A stretch of DNA of 64,000 nt from Marsupella aquatica (GCA_973895155.1 OZ316896.1:10850001-10914000); one strand, 5' to 3'; shown: positions 11,620 through 24,176, counted from the first letter of the stretch. Numbers and translations are program-made. The notes: generated by a model not told the origin, from the letters alone.

Positions 11620-13330
11620 GAGGAAACCGTCGCTTCCACACTAGAGAGCAATGCGGAACATGAGAGCATTCAATCTCACGTTACACCAACGAAACACCAC
11701 AATGGAGAAACTCCTAAAGGAGCTATAGCTCATGAGAAAGTACATTCATGTGAAGAATGAGGGCTCTTCCTCTAACCTATACCCCAGGGGAGCCAAGATG
11801 TGTGGGTCTAATCTAAGTGGATATTATTTTAATGTACCCCAGTGTAACTAACCCTAGTAAGGCCAAACTAACTGAAGCTAGGAACTCGAGTCAATTCCTA
11901 ATAGTTTAGGCAATTTGTTGTTTTGTCATCCATTCATTGACCCATGTGACCTGTCCTTTGTGCAGATCAATCCATGGCAGCCTTTTGTCCAGCAATGTGA
12001 GGAAGAGAACTAGTGACTACTGTAGATAGACTTGCAAAATTTATTGAAATGACTAGTATGACTACTCTGTTCTTTAAACATAAATAGAGGTGCGGGCATC
12101 CAAGCCCTTTGCTTGTTCACCAATTTATGTTCATTGGTTTAGAGTGGCTCTACACACATTGTGCCATTTTAAGAGACTCACCCTGCCCCCAATCTCATTT
12201 TCCACTCGGACCCCACCTTTGGACGCCCCGAGAGTCACGCTCTAAAAACAGTATTCTATACTGTAAGTTGTGAAGATAGAGTATGTTCACATTGAAATTA
12301 TGTAGGTAGATGGCCAGAGAGTAATCCCAACACCCTTGCATGTAAACTGTAGAAAGTGTTGATATACAGCTGGCTCTCTCTAAGTGAAAAACCTGGCTAA
12401 CTGCAAGGTATCATGTCCCTTTGTCTTACACTTACACAAACTTTGCACTGTATTTGCACAGTTTGAACTGTAAAAAAGTTTGAAATATTACTGCTAAATG
12501 ACAATTTTATGAGTGCAAACCCTGAAACATTATTGCTGAATGAAAACTTTATAAGTGCAAACAATCTTGAAATCTTATTGCTAAATGACAACTTTTGTAA
12601 GTGCAAACCCTTGATAAGTTCCATCAAATTGCATTTACTGATAAGTGCATGCCCATTTTCAGTAGAGTAAAAATACACTTACACCGTCGAACACCAAAGT
12701 TAGGACATGGATTACAATTTAGGTTGCAAGTCACAAAACTGCTCAGGATAGAGGGTGTACTCACATAGTGCATATCCGACGTTTCTTCCAGAGATTGTTC
12801 ACTAAGATAGAGTTAGTATAGTTAGATGGCCATCTAACTAAACATTTAAAAACCTAAACTGTATGTTTAGGGTTCCGGTGCCCTCTTATCACATAGTGCA
12901 AACCAGATGCTTCTTCCCAAAAGTGTGCAGTTATAGAGAGTTAAATATAATAGCAATGAGATAAGTGCAAACCCCTGTTTAGTGCACATGGAATGCTCCT
13001 TCCAGGTATGCACTTAGGGAGAGTTATGTGTAATAGATGTTATTTGATAAAAACCCTCAATCACTTGTTCTTGGATGCTTCTTCCATAATTGTGCACTTA
13101 GAGAGGGGCTTAACTGTAGTTAGATGTGTAAGAAAACCGTCAAATCCAGACTAGACAGCAATGTGGAACATGAGAGCACTCAATCTCACACTACACCAAC
13201 AAGACATCACGATCATGGAGAAACTCCTGAAGGATCCATAGCTCATGAGGTTGAACATGTGAAGAATGAGGGAGAGAATGCGAGAATGCTCTGCTTCCAA
13301 CCTATACACAAAGATGTGTGGGCCTAAATA
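11620..13330. repeat. Pair of dispersed direct repeats, about 200 bp
   Basis: The block 11620-11800 recurs at 13124-13330. Shared words in order are GCAATG.GGAACATGAGAGCA, CAATCTCAC, ACACCAAC, GGAGAAACTCCT.AAGGA, ATAGCTCATGAG, GTGAAGAATGAGGG and CCTATAC. Both are followed by 'GCCAAACTAACTGAAG' or 'GTCAAACTAACTCAAG'. They may be the ends of an old element about 1.7 kb long or a duplication. No gene was recognised inside. Confidence 0.55.
12482..12614. repeat. Tandem repeat, three copies of about 44 bp
   Basis: Units begin near 12482, 12527 and 12570. Each reads approximately AAAYWTTAYTGCTRAATGA, then ACTTTWT, then RAGTGCAAAC. Noncoding. Confidence 0.65.
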
Positions 13331-13590
13331 AGTGTATCTTATCTTAAACTAACCAAGGGTCAATTAACTCTAGTACAAGGTCAAACTAACTCAAGTTGGG
13401 AACTCAAGTCAATTCCTGACAAGATGGCCTTAGGGTAAACCCAATGCCATGCATGTAAACTTTAATTAAAAGGTGCCAACTATATAATGTGCTGTCCATC
13501 CATCCACCCATCCATCACAACTATTGGTCCAGCAAGTTTAAGTGCAATCCAGAAGCTTCTTTCCGGGGGCATGCAGTTAAAGAGAGTTAA
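12770..13590. repeat. Degenerate tandem repeat, unit about 70-130 bp
   Basis: Four or five copies of the word order 'CTTCTTCC', 'TGCA.TTA', 'AGAGAGTTAA' and 'TGTAGTTAGAT' occur near 12770, 12900, 12985, 13065 and 13545. Spacing varies and no coding potential was seen. Confidence 0.45.
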
Positions 13591-13979
13591 CTGTAGTTTG
13601 ATCACCTCATAGTAAACCTTGCTCTTCTTCAATGTAACCTCAATGTAATTCTTGTCAAGAAGAAAGTAAACCTCAATGTAATTCTTGTCAGGAAGAAAGT
13701 TACCAGTGTGTAACCATTTCTATTAGGTGCCACGATTTCCATAACCTTGTGCCCAGAAAGTCTTCTTGCTCGGTAATTTTTTCCATATCATAATGATTAT
13801 GTGGGCTGGGGTTACTCTCTTAAACCTTAAACCTGTTCCCACAAAGCTCAGAAAAATGTCCGGGCTGCCATGGGTTAGCATTTCCTCACTTTCTGGTCAC
13901 CAGTAACCCCAAGCAGTCATTACCTTATACATCAAACCGGGTCATTGGGCATGAACTTTAAGAAAAGGAGTGGACGGTA

Positions 13980-14904
13980 TGTTGTTCCGTCCATCCATCC
14001 ATCCGTCGTATAGATCCATCCATCACAGCGATCGGTCCAGTGGATCAGTCCAGTGAGCGAGGCAGAGAGAGTGGTAGGGACTACAGTACAGTCGGCGGCA
14101 GGGTAAGAAAGGATGCAAGCAAAAGGTTGAAGGTGGTGAGAGCGAAGAGTTCGGGGGGTGTTTGGGGAACGAAGGGAGAGCGCAGAGCCGATGCCAGCTA
14201 GCGATTGTAGATGCTCGCTGTTGTGCATTGGATTCCTCCCCTTCACATCCCTTCATGCGCTACTCAGACTCTCATTTCCCACCACCTCCCCAGACTCTCG
14301 CAGCCCAGCTGCAGGCCGATTCTCCGCTCGGATCAGTAGTAGTCCTTCTGCTGCATATCCCTTCTTCATTGTCTGCCACTGCTCTTTACCTCCACGTGCA
14401 ACCAGGCTGCTTCGGTGAGAGAGGAGTGCGACGAGGAGCAGAATTAAGCAATTAGTTCCTCGAGGTTTTGGTTGGTTGATTGAGTGAGTGCTTCTCTGGG
14501 TGGTCTTTCTCACTCTCCCCGGAATTGGGCGCCCTGCTCGAAGAAACGCGTAGTTAATTTTCGGTAAACTCGTACTCGGGTCTCAAAAGGTGCAAGAAAT
14601 GGGAGCAGTTAGTTGTTCGGTAGAAGAAGTGGGTTGCAGGGAGGTAGCTGTGGTTGATGCGATGATGTGAATTATTAGTCGAGAGGTACAGACCGTGCGT
14701 GAGAGAGAGAGAGGCAGTCGGCTGGGCTGCACCTAACTGGTTCAGAATTTCGTGTGTGACAGGAAGGAAAGGACGTCGCGGCAAACGGAAGGATCCGTTG
14801 CATTGTGCTCTAGAGGAGGCGAGGTCGTGAAACGGGAGATTTGTCGCGGTTGGTTGTGAGCAGCAGCACTTCTTGATCAGTTTGCGGGAAGGAAGAAGGT
14901 AAAG
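13980..14904 (+). promoter_or_regulatory. Promoter and 5' leader of the patellin gene
   Basis: This block immediately precedes the patellin start codon. It contains a CCATCCATCCATCCGTC microsatellite (about 13989), a GA-rich run GAGAGAGAGAGAG (about 14701), and increasing GC content toward the ATG, as is common in plant 5' leaders. I could not place the transcription start or a TATA box with confidence. The last bases before the start (GTAAAGATGGCT) are a good plant start context. Confidence 0.45.
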
Positions 14905-17436
14905 ATGGCTACACCTGATGCTGAGGAAACCATCGCCCCTACGCCCACTCCCGAGGAGGTGGTCAAGACTGCAGAGAGCGGTGAGAAGGAAGCTCCCAAG
15001 CCTGCTGCAGAGGAGCCAGCAGCAGAAACTACAGAGGAGACTACAACCGAAGCACCCCCCGCCGAGGACACCACTGAGGCTGCGGCCGCCGAGGAACCCG
15101 CCGTCCCTTTCAAGGAAGAGTCGAACGTAGTGGCTGACTTGAAAGACCCGGAGAAGAAAGCGCTCGAGGAGTTTAAAGCACGAATTGTAAAAGCTATCGC
15201 AGATAACGAGTTCAAGGTTCCAAAGAAAGTCGTCGAGGCTCCCAAGGAACCAGAGGTTGTTGAAACTCCGAAAGAGGCAGAGGCCGAGACTCCAGCAGCT
15301 GAAACCCCCGCAACAGAGGCTCCCGCAGGAGAGACCCCCGCAGCTGAGACGAAAGAAGTGGAGACTCCAGCAGCTGAGACTCCCGCAGCTGAGACTAAAG
15401 AAGTGGAGACTCCCGGAGCCGAAACTCCCGCTCCAGAGGCTCCCAAAGTTGAGACTCCCGTTGAGGAAGCAAAGGAAGAAGTAGCTCCTTCGCCCGAGCC
15501 TGTAGGTGAAGCTGAGCCGGCTGCACCTGCTGTCACCACCGAAGAAACACCCGTAACTCCCACAGAGGAACCCACTCCCGTTGTTGAGGCTAAAGATGCA
15601 ACAACTGCGGAGGATTCCACTGCTTCTCCGGCGGAGACCCCTGCTGTCGAAGAGGAAGAAGAGGATCTCACCCCGCCAGAGGACGTCTCGTTATGGGGAG
15701 TGCCCTTGCTGCACACCAAGGGGGATGAAAGAACGGATGTGATTCTCCTGAAATTTCTGAGGGCCAGAGATTTTAATGTTGCACTCGCTTTTGAGCAGCT
15801 CAAGAAGACCATTATCTGGCGAAAGACATTCAAAGCCGATAAACTCCTGGAGGAGGACTTTGGCACCGATTTTGACTCTATAGCTTTCGATTACGGAAAA
15901 GACAAGGATGGCCATCCAGTTTGTTACAACGTATACGCGCCGTTACAGGACAAGGAATTGTACGCGAAAGCTTTCGGAGATCCGACCAAGCTCGCAAACT
16001 TCATCAGGTGGAGGATTCAGGTGCTTGAGAAGAGTCTGAAACTTTTATCCTTCAGCCCAGAAGGACCGAGCGCTTTGGTACAGGTCACGGACTTGAAGTA
16101 CTTCCCCGGCCCTGCCGGAAAGAGGGAAGTGAGGTCCGCCTACAAGCAGGCAGCGAACATTCTCCAGGACAACTATCCCGAGTTGGTAGTGAAGCAGGTG
16201 AGTTCTCTTCTACTGGATGTGCTTGTGTTCTTGGTATCTCTATGCAGATGATGCCTCTCGCGTTCCCGCCCGCTGCGTTGCAATATTTTTCCTCCTCTGG
16301 AGATTGTCTCCTAGACTCGCCCGTGTGTAATTGGCTTTAACTATGGTCGGGAGCTCGCACCACAACTTTAAATGATGTGGTGAAATACTCCGCGAGGAGT
16401 TGAATTCGAGTCTTATTACCTAGGTTGCCAGATGCGATGGATGATTCACAGACTTCGACAAATTTAGTTGGGAGATTTGCGGAGGTTTCCCCGGATGACT
16501 GAGTCGTCTGAACTGATTTTGTTGGCCGCGAGATGCAGCTGACATGTGTGAGGGTTGGTTTTCAGGTGTTTATTAATGTGCCATGGTACTATAGCGCTTT
16601 GTACGCTTTCGTGAGCCCTTTCTTTACTGCGCGGATGAAGAGCAAGTTTTCTCATTACACCCCGGGAAGAACTACAGAAGGACTTTTAAAGTAAGAGACA
16701 TCATTTTTTTGGATCAGCGAAGCTACGTTTGTGCTAATTCTTTGATGGGGTTAAAGATGAATCGAATATAAACTCAGTGGTATGGCGAACACTGCCGAGG
16801 CTGATAGTTTGCTTCCTGGACTGCAGATTTGTTAGTGCAGAGAACATTCCTGTTGCCTACGGTGGACTGAGCAAACCTAGCGATCCCCACTTCAGTGGAG
16901 TTGAAGCGCCTTCCACTGAACTTTCGATCAAGGCTGGGGAGAAGGCAACAATCGAGATACCAGTCACCGAGGTACCGTTCTTGCTTACCCTGGACCAGCA
17001 TCGTTTAGTTGCGTTGCAGCAGACTAATCCGAACAGGTTTTGCGTTTCTTCACATTGTGTGGGTTTTTAGAGACATCATGCACGTCTTGATGCATAGCTG
17101 ATTTGCCGAAAGAGATCTGTAGCAGTACAGTAAGGAATTGACGAGTTTCGGTTGGCATGCCAGGCTGCGGGAACTGTAGTGTGGGATCTTACTGTGGTGG
17201 GATATGATGTGCTTTACGGTGCCGAGTATGTCCCAAGTGCTGAAGGAAGCTACACTACTATCATTGAGAAGCCCAAGAAGCTAGTCTCTACTAGCGAGGA
17301 GCCATTGCGGAGCAGTTTCAAAGTTTCTGAACCTGGCAAGATTGTCATCAGCGTCGATAATGCAGCGAGGAAGAAGAAGCTCGCCATCTATAGATACATT
17401 GTACAAACTCCGGCCGCTGAAACAGAGGTGAGCTAG
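14905..17436 (+). CDS. Patellin-like SEC14-GOLD phosphoinositide-binding protein
   Basis: Four exons join in frame: 14905-16197, 16566-16690, 16827-16971 and 17164-17436, with GTGAGT, GTAAGA and GTACCG donors and CAG acceptors, giving 611 aa. Residues 1-252 are an acidic Pro/Ala/Glu region with repeated ETPAAETKEVETP units. A CRAL-TRIO N-terminal helix bundle follows (about 258-320, with ILLKFLRARDFNV). The SEC14 lipid-binding lobe spans about 325-490 (DKDGHPVCYN, VFINVPWYYSALYAFVSPF, KSKF, ENIPVAYGGLS). The C-terminal GOLD domain is about 500-605 (VVWDLTVVGYDVLYGAEYVP, KIVISVDN). Patellins bind phosphoinositides and act in membrane trafficking and cell-plate formation. Domain order and length match the family. 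A GTGAGC next to the final TAG leaves a small chance of a further exon. Confidence 0.93.
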
Positions 17437-20037
17437 AACTTAGTGGAATCTCAGCGGAGGTCGAAAGATATGGGGAACTGACCATCAAAATGCCACATTC
17501 CAGGGTTGTGTCTATAGAAGGGCTTTCTTCTTATCAAGCCTTCCTCTCGGCAGCGGAGACGATCGAGATCTTGTACTACTCGATTGTGCAGGCGTGCAGG
17601 AAGGCAGGCAGGTGAGCCGTCAGGTATCCAGCTTTGTGCGTGGATTCATTTGTTCGTCGCGGCAGAATTTTTTCCAAGGCGTTTGCAACTTTGGAAGGGA
17701 GATGGAGTCCCGATCTATTATTACTCGCTGCGCTGCGCTGCGTCACCCGCCACCATCACCTGGAGAACTTGTGCTCTGCTCAGATATAGATATGTAAAGC
17801 TACGATGTTACCGCTGATGCACTAGCCTTGGCAGAGGGAGACATCCCTAAAGAAGGATTATCGAGATGGACAGTAGTGTTGACCCACAATCAGTTGCGCC
17901 ATGTGACTACACCCAGCAGCTGTCGCTACACTATATAGTGTCTGATTGTGTATATAATTGTCTTTGTAATGCTGGCTCAGCTCCCTATGTGATCCTAAGC
18001 CATTGTTCTTAGCGGTCCAAAGATTTCAGATGTTGGTTCTGGTAATCTGGTCCTTACCAACCTCCCACCTCACGTAGTAGGCAGGCTTAGACAGTCACAA
18101 ATGAATTTTCAACGATTTTTTCTTCTACAGTTCTGTTTGTGCTTTACACATTTAATTTCCTAGCGTCATTGGAAGTAAAATTATTATTTCAGTCTTGAGT
18201 TGAACGGACGATTCCTGGGCAATCAATCAAATCTATCCTTTCCTCATTTTGTGAGAGTGTTCGCGGCCTCAGCCCCTGACTAGACAATGTCTGTATCGGC
18301 CGTGTAACAAGCTGAGATTTCGAACACAGTTGTTTCCGAAATAACGATATCTCAGTGGAAAAGTCGTGTGCATCTCGAGTAACCGAACCGACGCATGTCG
18401 TGTCGCGAGTTGACAAAGCGACGAGATGCCCTCGTTCATTTCGGTAAGGGCAATTATGATATAAGCATTAAGATCCGGGGCTCAGTCACGATGTCGTCGG
18501 TTCAGGAAGACGATGATATTTAGATAGAAATGTCCCGACAGGGGGGACCTCCTCTGCACCTCTGGTTTGCTGCTCGCTTATGCATAACTACATTCAACAA
18601 TGCGAAAACATTGGTTGTGTACCTACATAATCACAGGGCAAGAAGCTCGTGCGTGCCTACAGTCCCTTCGAATTTACTCACCTATCCATGTACCCGTATA
18701 AGGGTACCGACAGAAATTATTGCTGAAGTGTTGGGTCTCGTCCATTAGTTGGCGGTACAGTAGCTGGAGCGATCCAATCACAGTCTAGCGCATTATACTC
18801 CACCAGATAGAAAAACAATATCATCATGGAACACCCTGTTTCCGATGAAGTGTACATCATTAGTGATATTGATTACATAAACCACGAGCTGTCATTGCCT
18901 GCATTATTTTTCTCTGTTGTCGTACTCTGATACCGCCACAGCTGCACCACCATCTGAACGTGATATTATCCTGCGCAGTGTGCGTCATATAGAACTGCCA
19001 CTCGAGCGACCGTTATCGTTGCTGTTTATCTTCCTTCGCGCAACCGCAGTTCACTGGTATTGCTTTATTCGAAGTTGTTCTTCGTTCATCTACACCGCGT
19101 GGATCTTAGCCGTAGTACCGGAGTTTACGCAAGAACTGCAGGGGCTGTCAGCAATTTTGCGGTTGATATCCCACCCCTTTGATGAGAAAGTAATCGTCGT
19201 TATATGAATTTAGAGTTTCCCCAATGGGGGGGTGGGGGGGTGCTCACTGCACTCCTGCACAACAGAGCCATAACGTTCGAGTCTGACCACTAAGCAGACA
19301 GGTGGTTTCGAAATTTGAATGCACGGAGGAGAGGTGCAGTGGGGGGAGGAAATCGTTCACGAGGGTGGGCCCCGAGATTTCACTTTCCAGCTTGATCGCG
19401 CCTGTAGCTGCCTGGCTGCCTGGCTCGCTTCTCTTTTAGAAGCTAAAAGCGGCCTGTTGCAAAAAAGTAGACTGCACCCAGAAGTGCATGCCCTGGCCAC
19501 CACGCAAGGTCTACAGGAGATCGACCTAGTCAACTCTGCGGAACAGGATCCAGAAATCGTTCCTCCAGGAAGTAAGTTGTCGGGGATAAGTACGGAGGAG
19601 GTGCATGAATGGTTTGCTTATGTTCGATCAACGGCACCAATCAACCAATCCTCCTGGCAGCTACTCACCTTTCATTTGTCCTAGACAGTTCACTCCACCA
19701 ATTTAGCGAATTCCATTCTGTGCCATTTGTGCAGTGCGTGCCCCCACCCCGCTCTTTGCTCAGCTCTTTGTTCTGTCTGTCTGTTAACATCCCAGATTTG
19801 CAGCAACTTCTTCTGTCTGTATACCTGGCGCGTCTCTTCTGCCATGTCTGCCTCTGAGCCTCTCCCTCCCTCGTCAGTTTTTCGCAAAGGGACTTTCTCT
19901 TTATACGGTAAGGCTCCCCTCTCCTCGCCTCGTGGCAGCTTTGGATCGTGTAGCCAGGCATCTAGCCAGCCCCAACACTTCGCCCGGTACTTACTGTCCA
20001 CTCCAGTCCAGTCGAGAGATCGAAAAGATTACTGGGT
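17437..20037. other. Patellin 3' flank and intergenic DNA
   Basis: A TGTATATAATTGTCTTTGTAA block near 17948 is a plausible plant polyadenylation region for the patellin transcript. Beyond it I see no supported gene. Open frames at 18917-19207 and 19319-19684 (121 aa) have no domains or recognisable splice partners. A G-rich run lies near 19222. Confidence 0.35.
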
Positions 20038-20212
20038 GTTCCGGATGAGATCGTGCAGCGACGGCATCGTTCCTGTCGTGGGTTGGACTAGAGTACTAGC
20101 TAGCTCCATATCAATGGGAAGATCTCGGAGTTCTGGATGAGATCGTGCAGCGACGGCATCACTCCTACTGGTAGACTACTACTAGCTCCAGATCAATGGG
20201 AAGATCTCACAC
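20038..20212. repeat. Tandem duplication, unit about 85-94 bp
   Basis: Two copies share GGATGAGATCGTGCAGCGAC, GGCATC.YTCCT and CTAGCTCCAKATCAATGGGA followed by AGATCTC. The second copy has a small deletion. Noncoding. Confidence 0.75.
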
Positions 20213-20414
20213 GCCAGCCCAGCCTCTATCTCCGCGCTCTTGATGTGCGGGTGTTTTGTAGTCACCAGCTGCGCCGAGCCATCGCCGGGACAGAACGAGG
20301 TGCGATACGAATTTCCGACGAAACGGCACAAGCTTTGCCGCTTTGGGGAGAATGAACGAAACGCCGTTGTTGTACTGTAGCATTTCAGGCCGTGTTGGGG
20401 ATAATTAGGATAAT

Positions 20415-20905
20415 TAGGGCGTCTCAAATTACCTCACCTGCTCTCATTATAAAGTGTGCAAATTCAGTAATGGGTTTGAGCTCCACAAAAAGTGAAAGTT
20501 ATAAATTTGTGGTACGTTCCATAACTCTGGCTATGGGACCAGTTATGAAATTTTAAAAATGAGGGGAGGTAACATTGACCTGCCCCATAAGGCAGGAGTT
20601 AGGGTCTCAGTGTCTCATAGCATATATTCATTTTCCTTCCATTCTTGATCAGCCATCCTCTTGAATGCAACAGCAATCACCGCGTCAGGAGAAAACCCCA
20701 CCTGCCTTCAGCTGTGGCTTCCCGGAGGTCCGGAGTCCTGGATTTCCGGATTTGAGCCTAAAGTTATGAGAAAGTTACGGGTTAAGTGTGGAGCCCGTGG
20801 GCTTTCTTTGAAGATCGGCTTCCATAACTTTCACGGGAGTTACTATAATCCTTGATTTATGGGGGAAAGTCTTATCTTGTTAAGGCCAAGCTTTGAGACG
20901 CCCTA
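20415..20905. mobile_element. MITE with 14-bp TIRs (TAGGGCGTCTCAAA)
   Basis: TAGGGCGTCTCAAA at 20415-20428 is exactly inverted as TTTGAGACGCCCTA at 20892-20905. The 491-bp interior has no significant frame. Related ends occur at 9579-9921, 10398-10861 and 21212-21225, so this is a small family in the window. I could not identify a convincing target duplication, so the superfamily is open. Confidence 0.65.
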
Positions 20906-22334
20906 ATGGTGAGGTGGGGTTCACCACATGATACTAATGAGGAGTAGTGAGAAAGGGAATGAGCTTTTATAGGGGCAGATGTGGTTTAACTACTAATAAA
21001 TCTTAAGACTACAAACTAATAGATCTTAAGTTAATAGTTAGGTTACTTACATAGAAAGTGGTCATATGACCATAGAGATTGGTCATATGCTATGACCTTT
21101 TTAGTCACTCTAGAGGCTAGTGCCAAAAAGTTCTAAAACCTTTTGGATAACATTCTAAAAAAGGTAAGACATCTGTTTATGACCAAAAGTTAGCATCTAC
21201 AACTTTGAAGCTTTGAGATGCCCTATTCTTATGATGGGCCTCTCGACAGATCCAAATGATGAACGGTTCCAACTGGCGAATAGTCATGGTGCTTTTAGAG
21301 CTATCTAGCATATAAACACCTCTTTCTTTTGAGGCCCTGAGTTATCATATGTCATTGACCCAGCTTTGGGGCCCTTTCATTTGAGGTACCCAGTCCCCTA
21401 ATTTGATGCTGCTAAAGTGACAGTGGGCGCCTTCCTGGCTGGGTTGTGCTGAGGAAGACTGAAACACATATGTTCACCAATCATGATGGATGCCTGCCAT
21501 TCGGAGAGAAAACGGAAACAGCTAAGGCGTGCACTGACTCAACTCCAAGTTATACTTAAGCCCTGGTAGAATATTGACAGCCCTGTCGCCATGAATGAGG
21601 AAGATGATGAAGGGTAAGAATCACATTGATCAGGTGAGGAAGGAGATCGATGCTGGGCAGTTTCACTGTACTGAGTACGGCGAGGAGATGAACATGTACA
21701 TTGGCCAGGGTCACCTGTTGGGGAATGTTGCCCTTAGAAGCCTTAGCGCTACCAGTAGCCAGATGAGTAACCAAATGCATAGATCACCGAAAACTAAAAA
21801 AACATGAACTTCATGAATAGAGTGGAGAATATTAGGAGCCTCCAGGAGAGGCTGAGGAGTCACACCAGGGACAAGCAGAATAGGAATACACCTGCCAGAC
21901 TTTTTGTTAGTCCCACCTTCTGGGGGTGGTACCGGGCTCCCTGGCCTAATTAGTTGGGTTGTTTGCCGGGGTGTTGGGCCCCCTTGTTTCCCTTGCTCGG
22001 GCAGTTGTTGCCCCATGCCTGTTATTGATGGGTCCCTGTGCCCCCCTTTTTGAAAAAAAAGGTGACAGTGGGCCAGCATTAGTGGCTTGGCTTTATCTTG
22101 AGATTGAGGCATACAATTCTCAATTATGTTTGAATGTCGTCCGTAAAGTCCAGGGCCATAAAATGAAGGTTTGCACAAATGCAAGGTTGGCTCGAATCTT
22201 AAGGCTTCTTATATTTGCCAAGGTGGCCAATGTCACCTTGTGTGAAGGAGAAAATGCTAATACTTTCCTTACTTAGTTTTCCTATGTTAATTTGTGACCC
22301 TTAGCTCCCAGTAAATTTTAGGATAACCATCATT
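20906..22334. other. Intergenic with transposon-end fragments
   Basis: A further TTTGAGATGCCCTA end lies at 21212-21225. The stretch near 21950-22070 (G/T- and C-rich, ending CCTTTTTGAAAAAAAAGG) resembles a retroposon 3' tail but has no target duplication that I could see. No gene was recognised. Confidence 0.35.
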
Positions 22335-22339
22335 CAGAT

Positions 22340-22685
22340 TGTTGAGCAAAGACAATATTCACAATGGCAAGCCCATGATCATCCAATGCACAAGTAGTCA
22401 ACATAGAGAGATACGTGGTTCACCTTAGTTGAGGCTACGTTCACGGGAACAAGAGCTTTATTGCACTCTAGGCCTGTTGGCTATATCGAGTCTCCGCAAT
22501 ACAAGATCTCCCTATCTAACTGGTTTTGTAACATTCAATGAGCCTGAGTTTGCATGCTATCTGAAAAAACAATGCTTTAAGATGTAATGTACAAGTTAGT
22601 TAACCTAACCTAGTCTGCGACTAAGGTCAGCCCTAACAATGGTTATAGTCGTACACTAGACTTAAGAGTAGATGCCTAATAAACA
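22340..22685 (-). mobile_element. Solo LTR of the copia family
   Basis: The 346-bp element starts TGTTGAGC and ends AATAAACA. It is flanked by a perfect 5-bp duplication CAGAT (22335-22339 and 22686-22690). It is related to, but clearly diverged from, the LTRs at 23637-23980 (shared GGCAAGCCCATGA, CATCCAATGCACAAG, GATACGTGGTTCACC, GAGGCTACGT.CACGGGAAC, ACTCTAGGCC). This is the product of LTR-LTR recombination of an older copy. Strand is given by analogy with the complete element. Confidence 0.85.
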
Positions 22686-22690
22686 CAGAT

Positions 22691-23389
22691 TCTGGCAACT
22701 TGGGTCTGTCGCTAGATGGAAAACTGGTTGATTGAAGACAAAAGGCCTGAGAAAGTTTTGCCAAAAGTTGCAAAGACTTCTAAGTGAGATTAAAACTGAC
22801 AAATATTTTGCCAAAAAGTGCTGGTAGTAGTTCATAGTTCTTACAAATTGTGTATACTAGCCTGACTACCTTTGTGTATGAACAGGAAGACTGAGTTCCT
22901 TGTACCCAGAGTCGCCATGCAGCCCATCCCTAACAACTGGAGTAGTTTATAAAATGTAGACTAGTCAGATTTAAAGTGACATTATAGATATATTTAAGAG
23001 AATAAGAACAGAATGATGACTAAATAGCCTCCATCAAAGGTTGGAAAAAACACAGAGCAACAATGCAAGTTTCCAAAAGAGAGCTTGAGAAGGGACCCTT
23101 GAGAAGTTGGTAAAAACTCAGGAGACAAGTCTTACTAGCTGCCCTACATAGAAATGCATGCTCCAAAGCAGGACGTCTATCCTTTGTTGGATGGGCCTGC
23201 TTTTGGTTTTCAAGGCAAAAAGGTCTTACTAGCAAATCATAACCATTAAACCAATCAAAGGTTGCACCAAAAATAGGTTGTCCCAAAAATACACTAGTAG
23301 TCATTCAAATTTGAATTGATGTGCTGTTTTTAATGATTTTTTTGTTGCCTTGATGAGAAAAAGTGGAAGACAATCATGTTTTTGCCTTA
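22691..23389. other. Intergenic, no gene seen
   Basis: AT-rich, between the solo LTR and the copia insertion. No domain-bearing frame on either strand. Confidence 0.4.
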
Positions 23390-23636
23390 GTTTAACATAT
23401 TTTTCTAATTTTTACATATTTTTCTCTATTTAACATCTTTAACTGGCCTTGGCATTTTTTTCCCACATGGACATCTTTATCTCACCAAGACCTTTTTTCT
23501 CAACCTCAACATATTTTTTCTCCTCAAGATCTTTTTCCAGCTGGCTTGACATCTTTTCCTCACCTCAACATCTTTTCTCACCTTAATATCTTATCTCTTT
23601 CTCATCTTTATCTCACCTACAACGTCATTTCTCTCC
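23390..23636. repeat. Pyrimidine-rich 'CATCTTT..CTCACC' simple repeat
   Basis: A low-complexity stretch repeats ACATCTTT, TTTTTCTC and CTCACC. It resumes at 40400-40480 on the far side of the copia insertion (TGACATCTTT, CATCTTTCCATC, TCTCACCC), confirming that the copia element landed inside it. Confidence 0.6.
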
Positions 23637-23980
23637 TGTTGAGCATAGACGAGATTCGCAACGGCAAGCCCATGAACCATCCAATGCACAAGAGTCGACA
23701 CAGAAAGATACGTGGTTCACCTCCACATGAGGCTACGTCCACGGGAACACACAAGAGCTTTACTGCACTCTAGGCCGATAGGCCATACCAAGCATCCACA
23801 GCACAAGCTCTCCCTATCTCTTAACTAGTTCCGTAACAATGAGCCTAAGTTCCACCAGGGTCTAGCATCAGTCCTGGCTATATACACAATAGCACTACCG
23901 CTAACATTAGCTAAGTCCTAACCCGAGTTAGACTAACTGTGGTTAGCTCATGAGTCACAAGACTAGAGCAATATCTAACA
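23637..23980 (-). repeat. Copia 3' LTR (344 bp)
   Basis: Reads TGTTGAGC at the left and ATCTAACA at the right on the plus strand, with TG/CA ends. It is adjacent to the polypurine tract on its inner side. Confidence 0.92.
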
Positions 23981-23991
23981 AACTCCCCCTT
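23981..23991 (-). promoter_or_regulatory. Copia polypurine tract
   Basis: On the minus strand the sequence is AAGGGGGAGTT immediately next to the 3' LTR, the usual primer for plus-strand DNA synthesis. Confidence 0.85.
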
Positions 23992-24176
23992 GACTCTTGT
24001 CTTGGGGACTGGACTAAATGCTACCATATAGAATCATCAGCGGGAAGTTCTAGACAATCACTAAACCAGGTCTCCCCCTAAAAACCACAACGGTTAACTA
24101 GAACTAAGCCGTAGCCAAACAGAAATGAGTAATCCATATACAAATAGTCACACATTGCTAAATAACTGTACTTGTA

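Noticed and set aside
14877-15866. 329-aa Ser/Ala/Gly-rich frame on the minus strand
   Set aside because: It is the antisense shadow of the patellin acidic repeat region; its composition mirrors the GCT/GAG-rich codons of the real gene.
19319-19684. 121-aa plus-strand frame
   Set aside because: No recognisable domain and no support from neighbouring sequence; likely chance.
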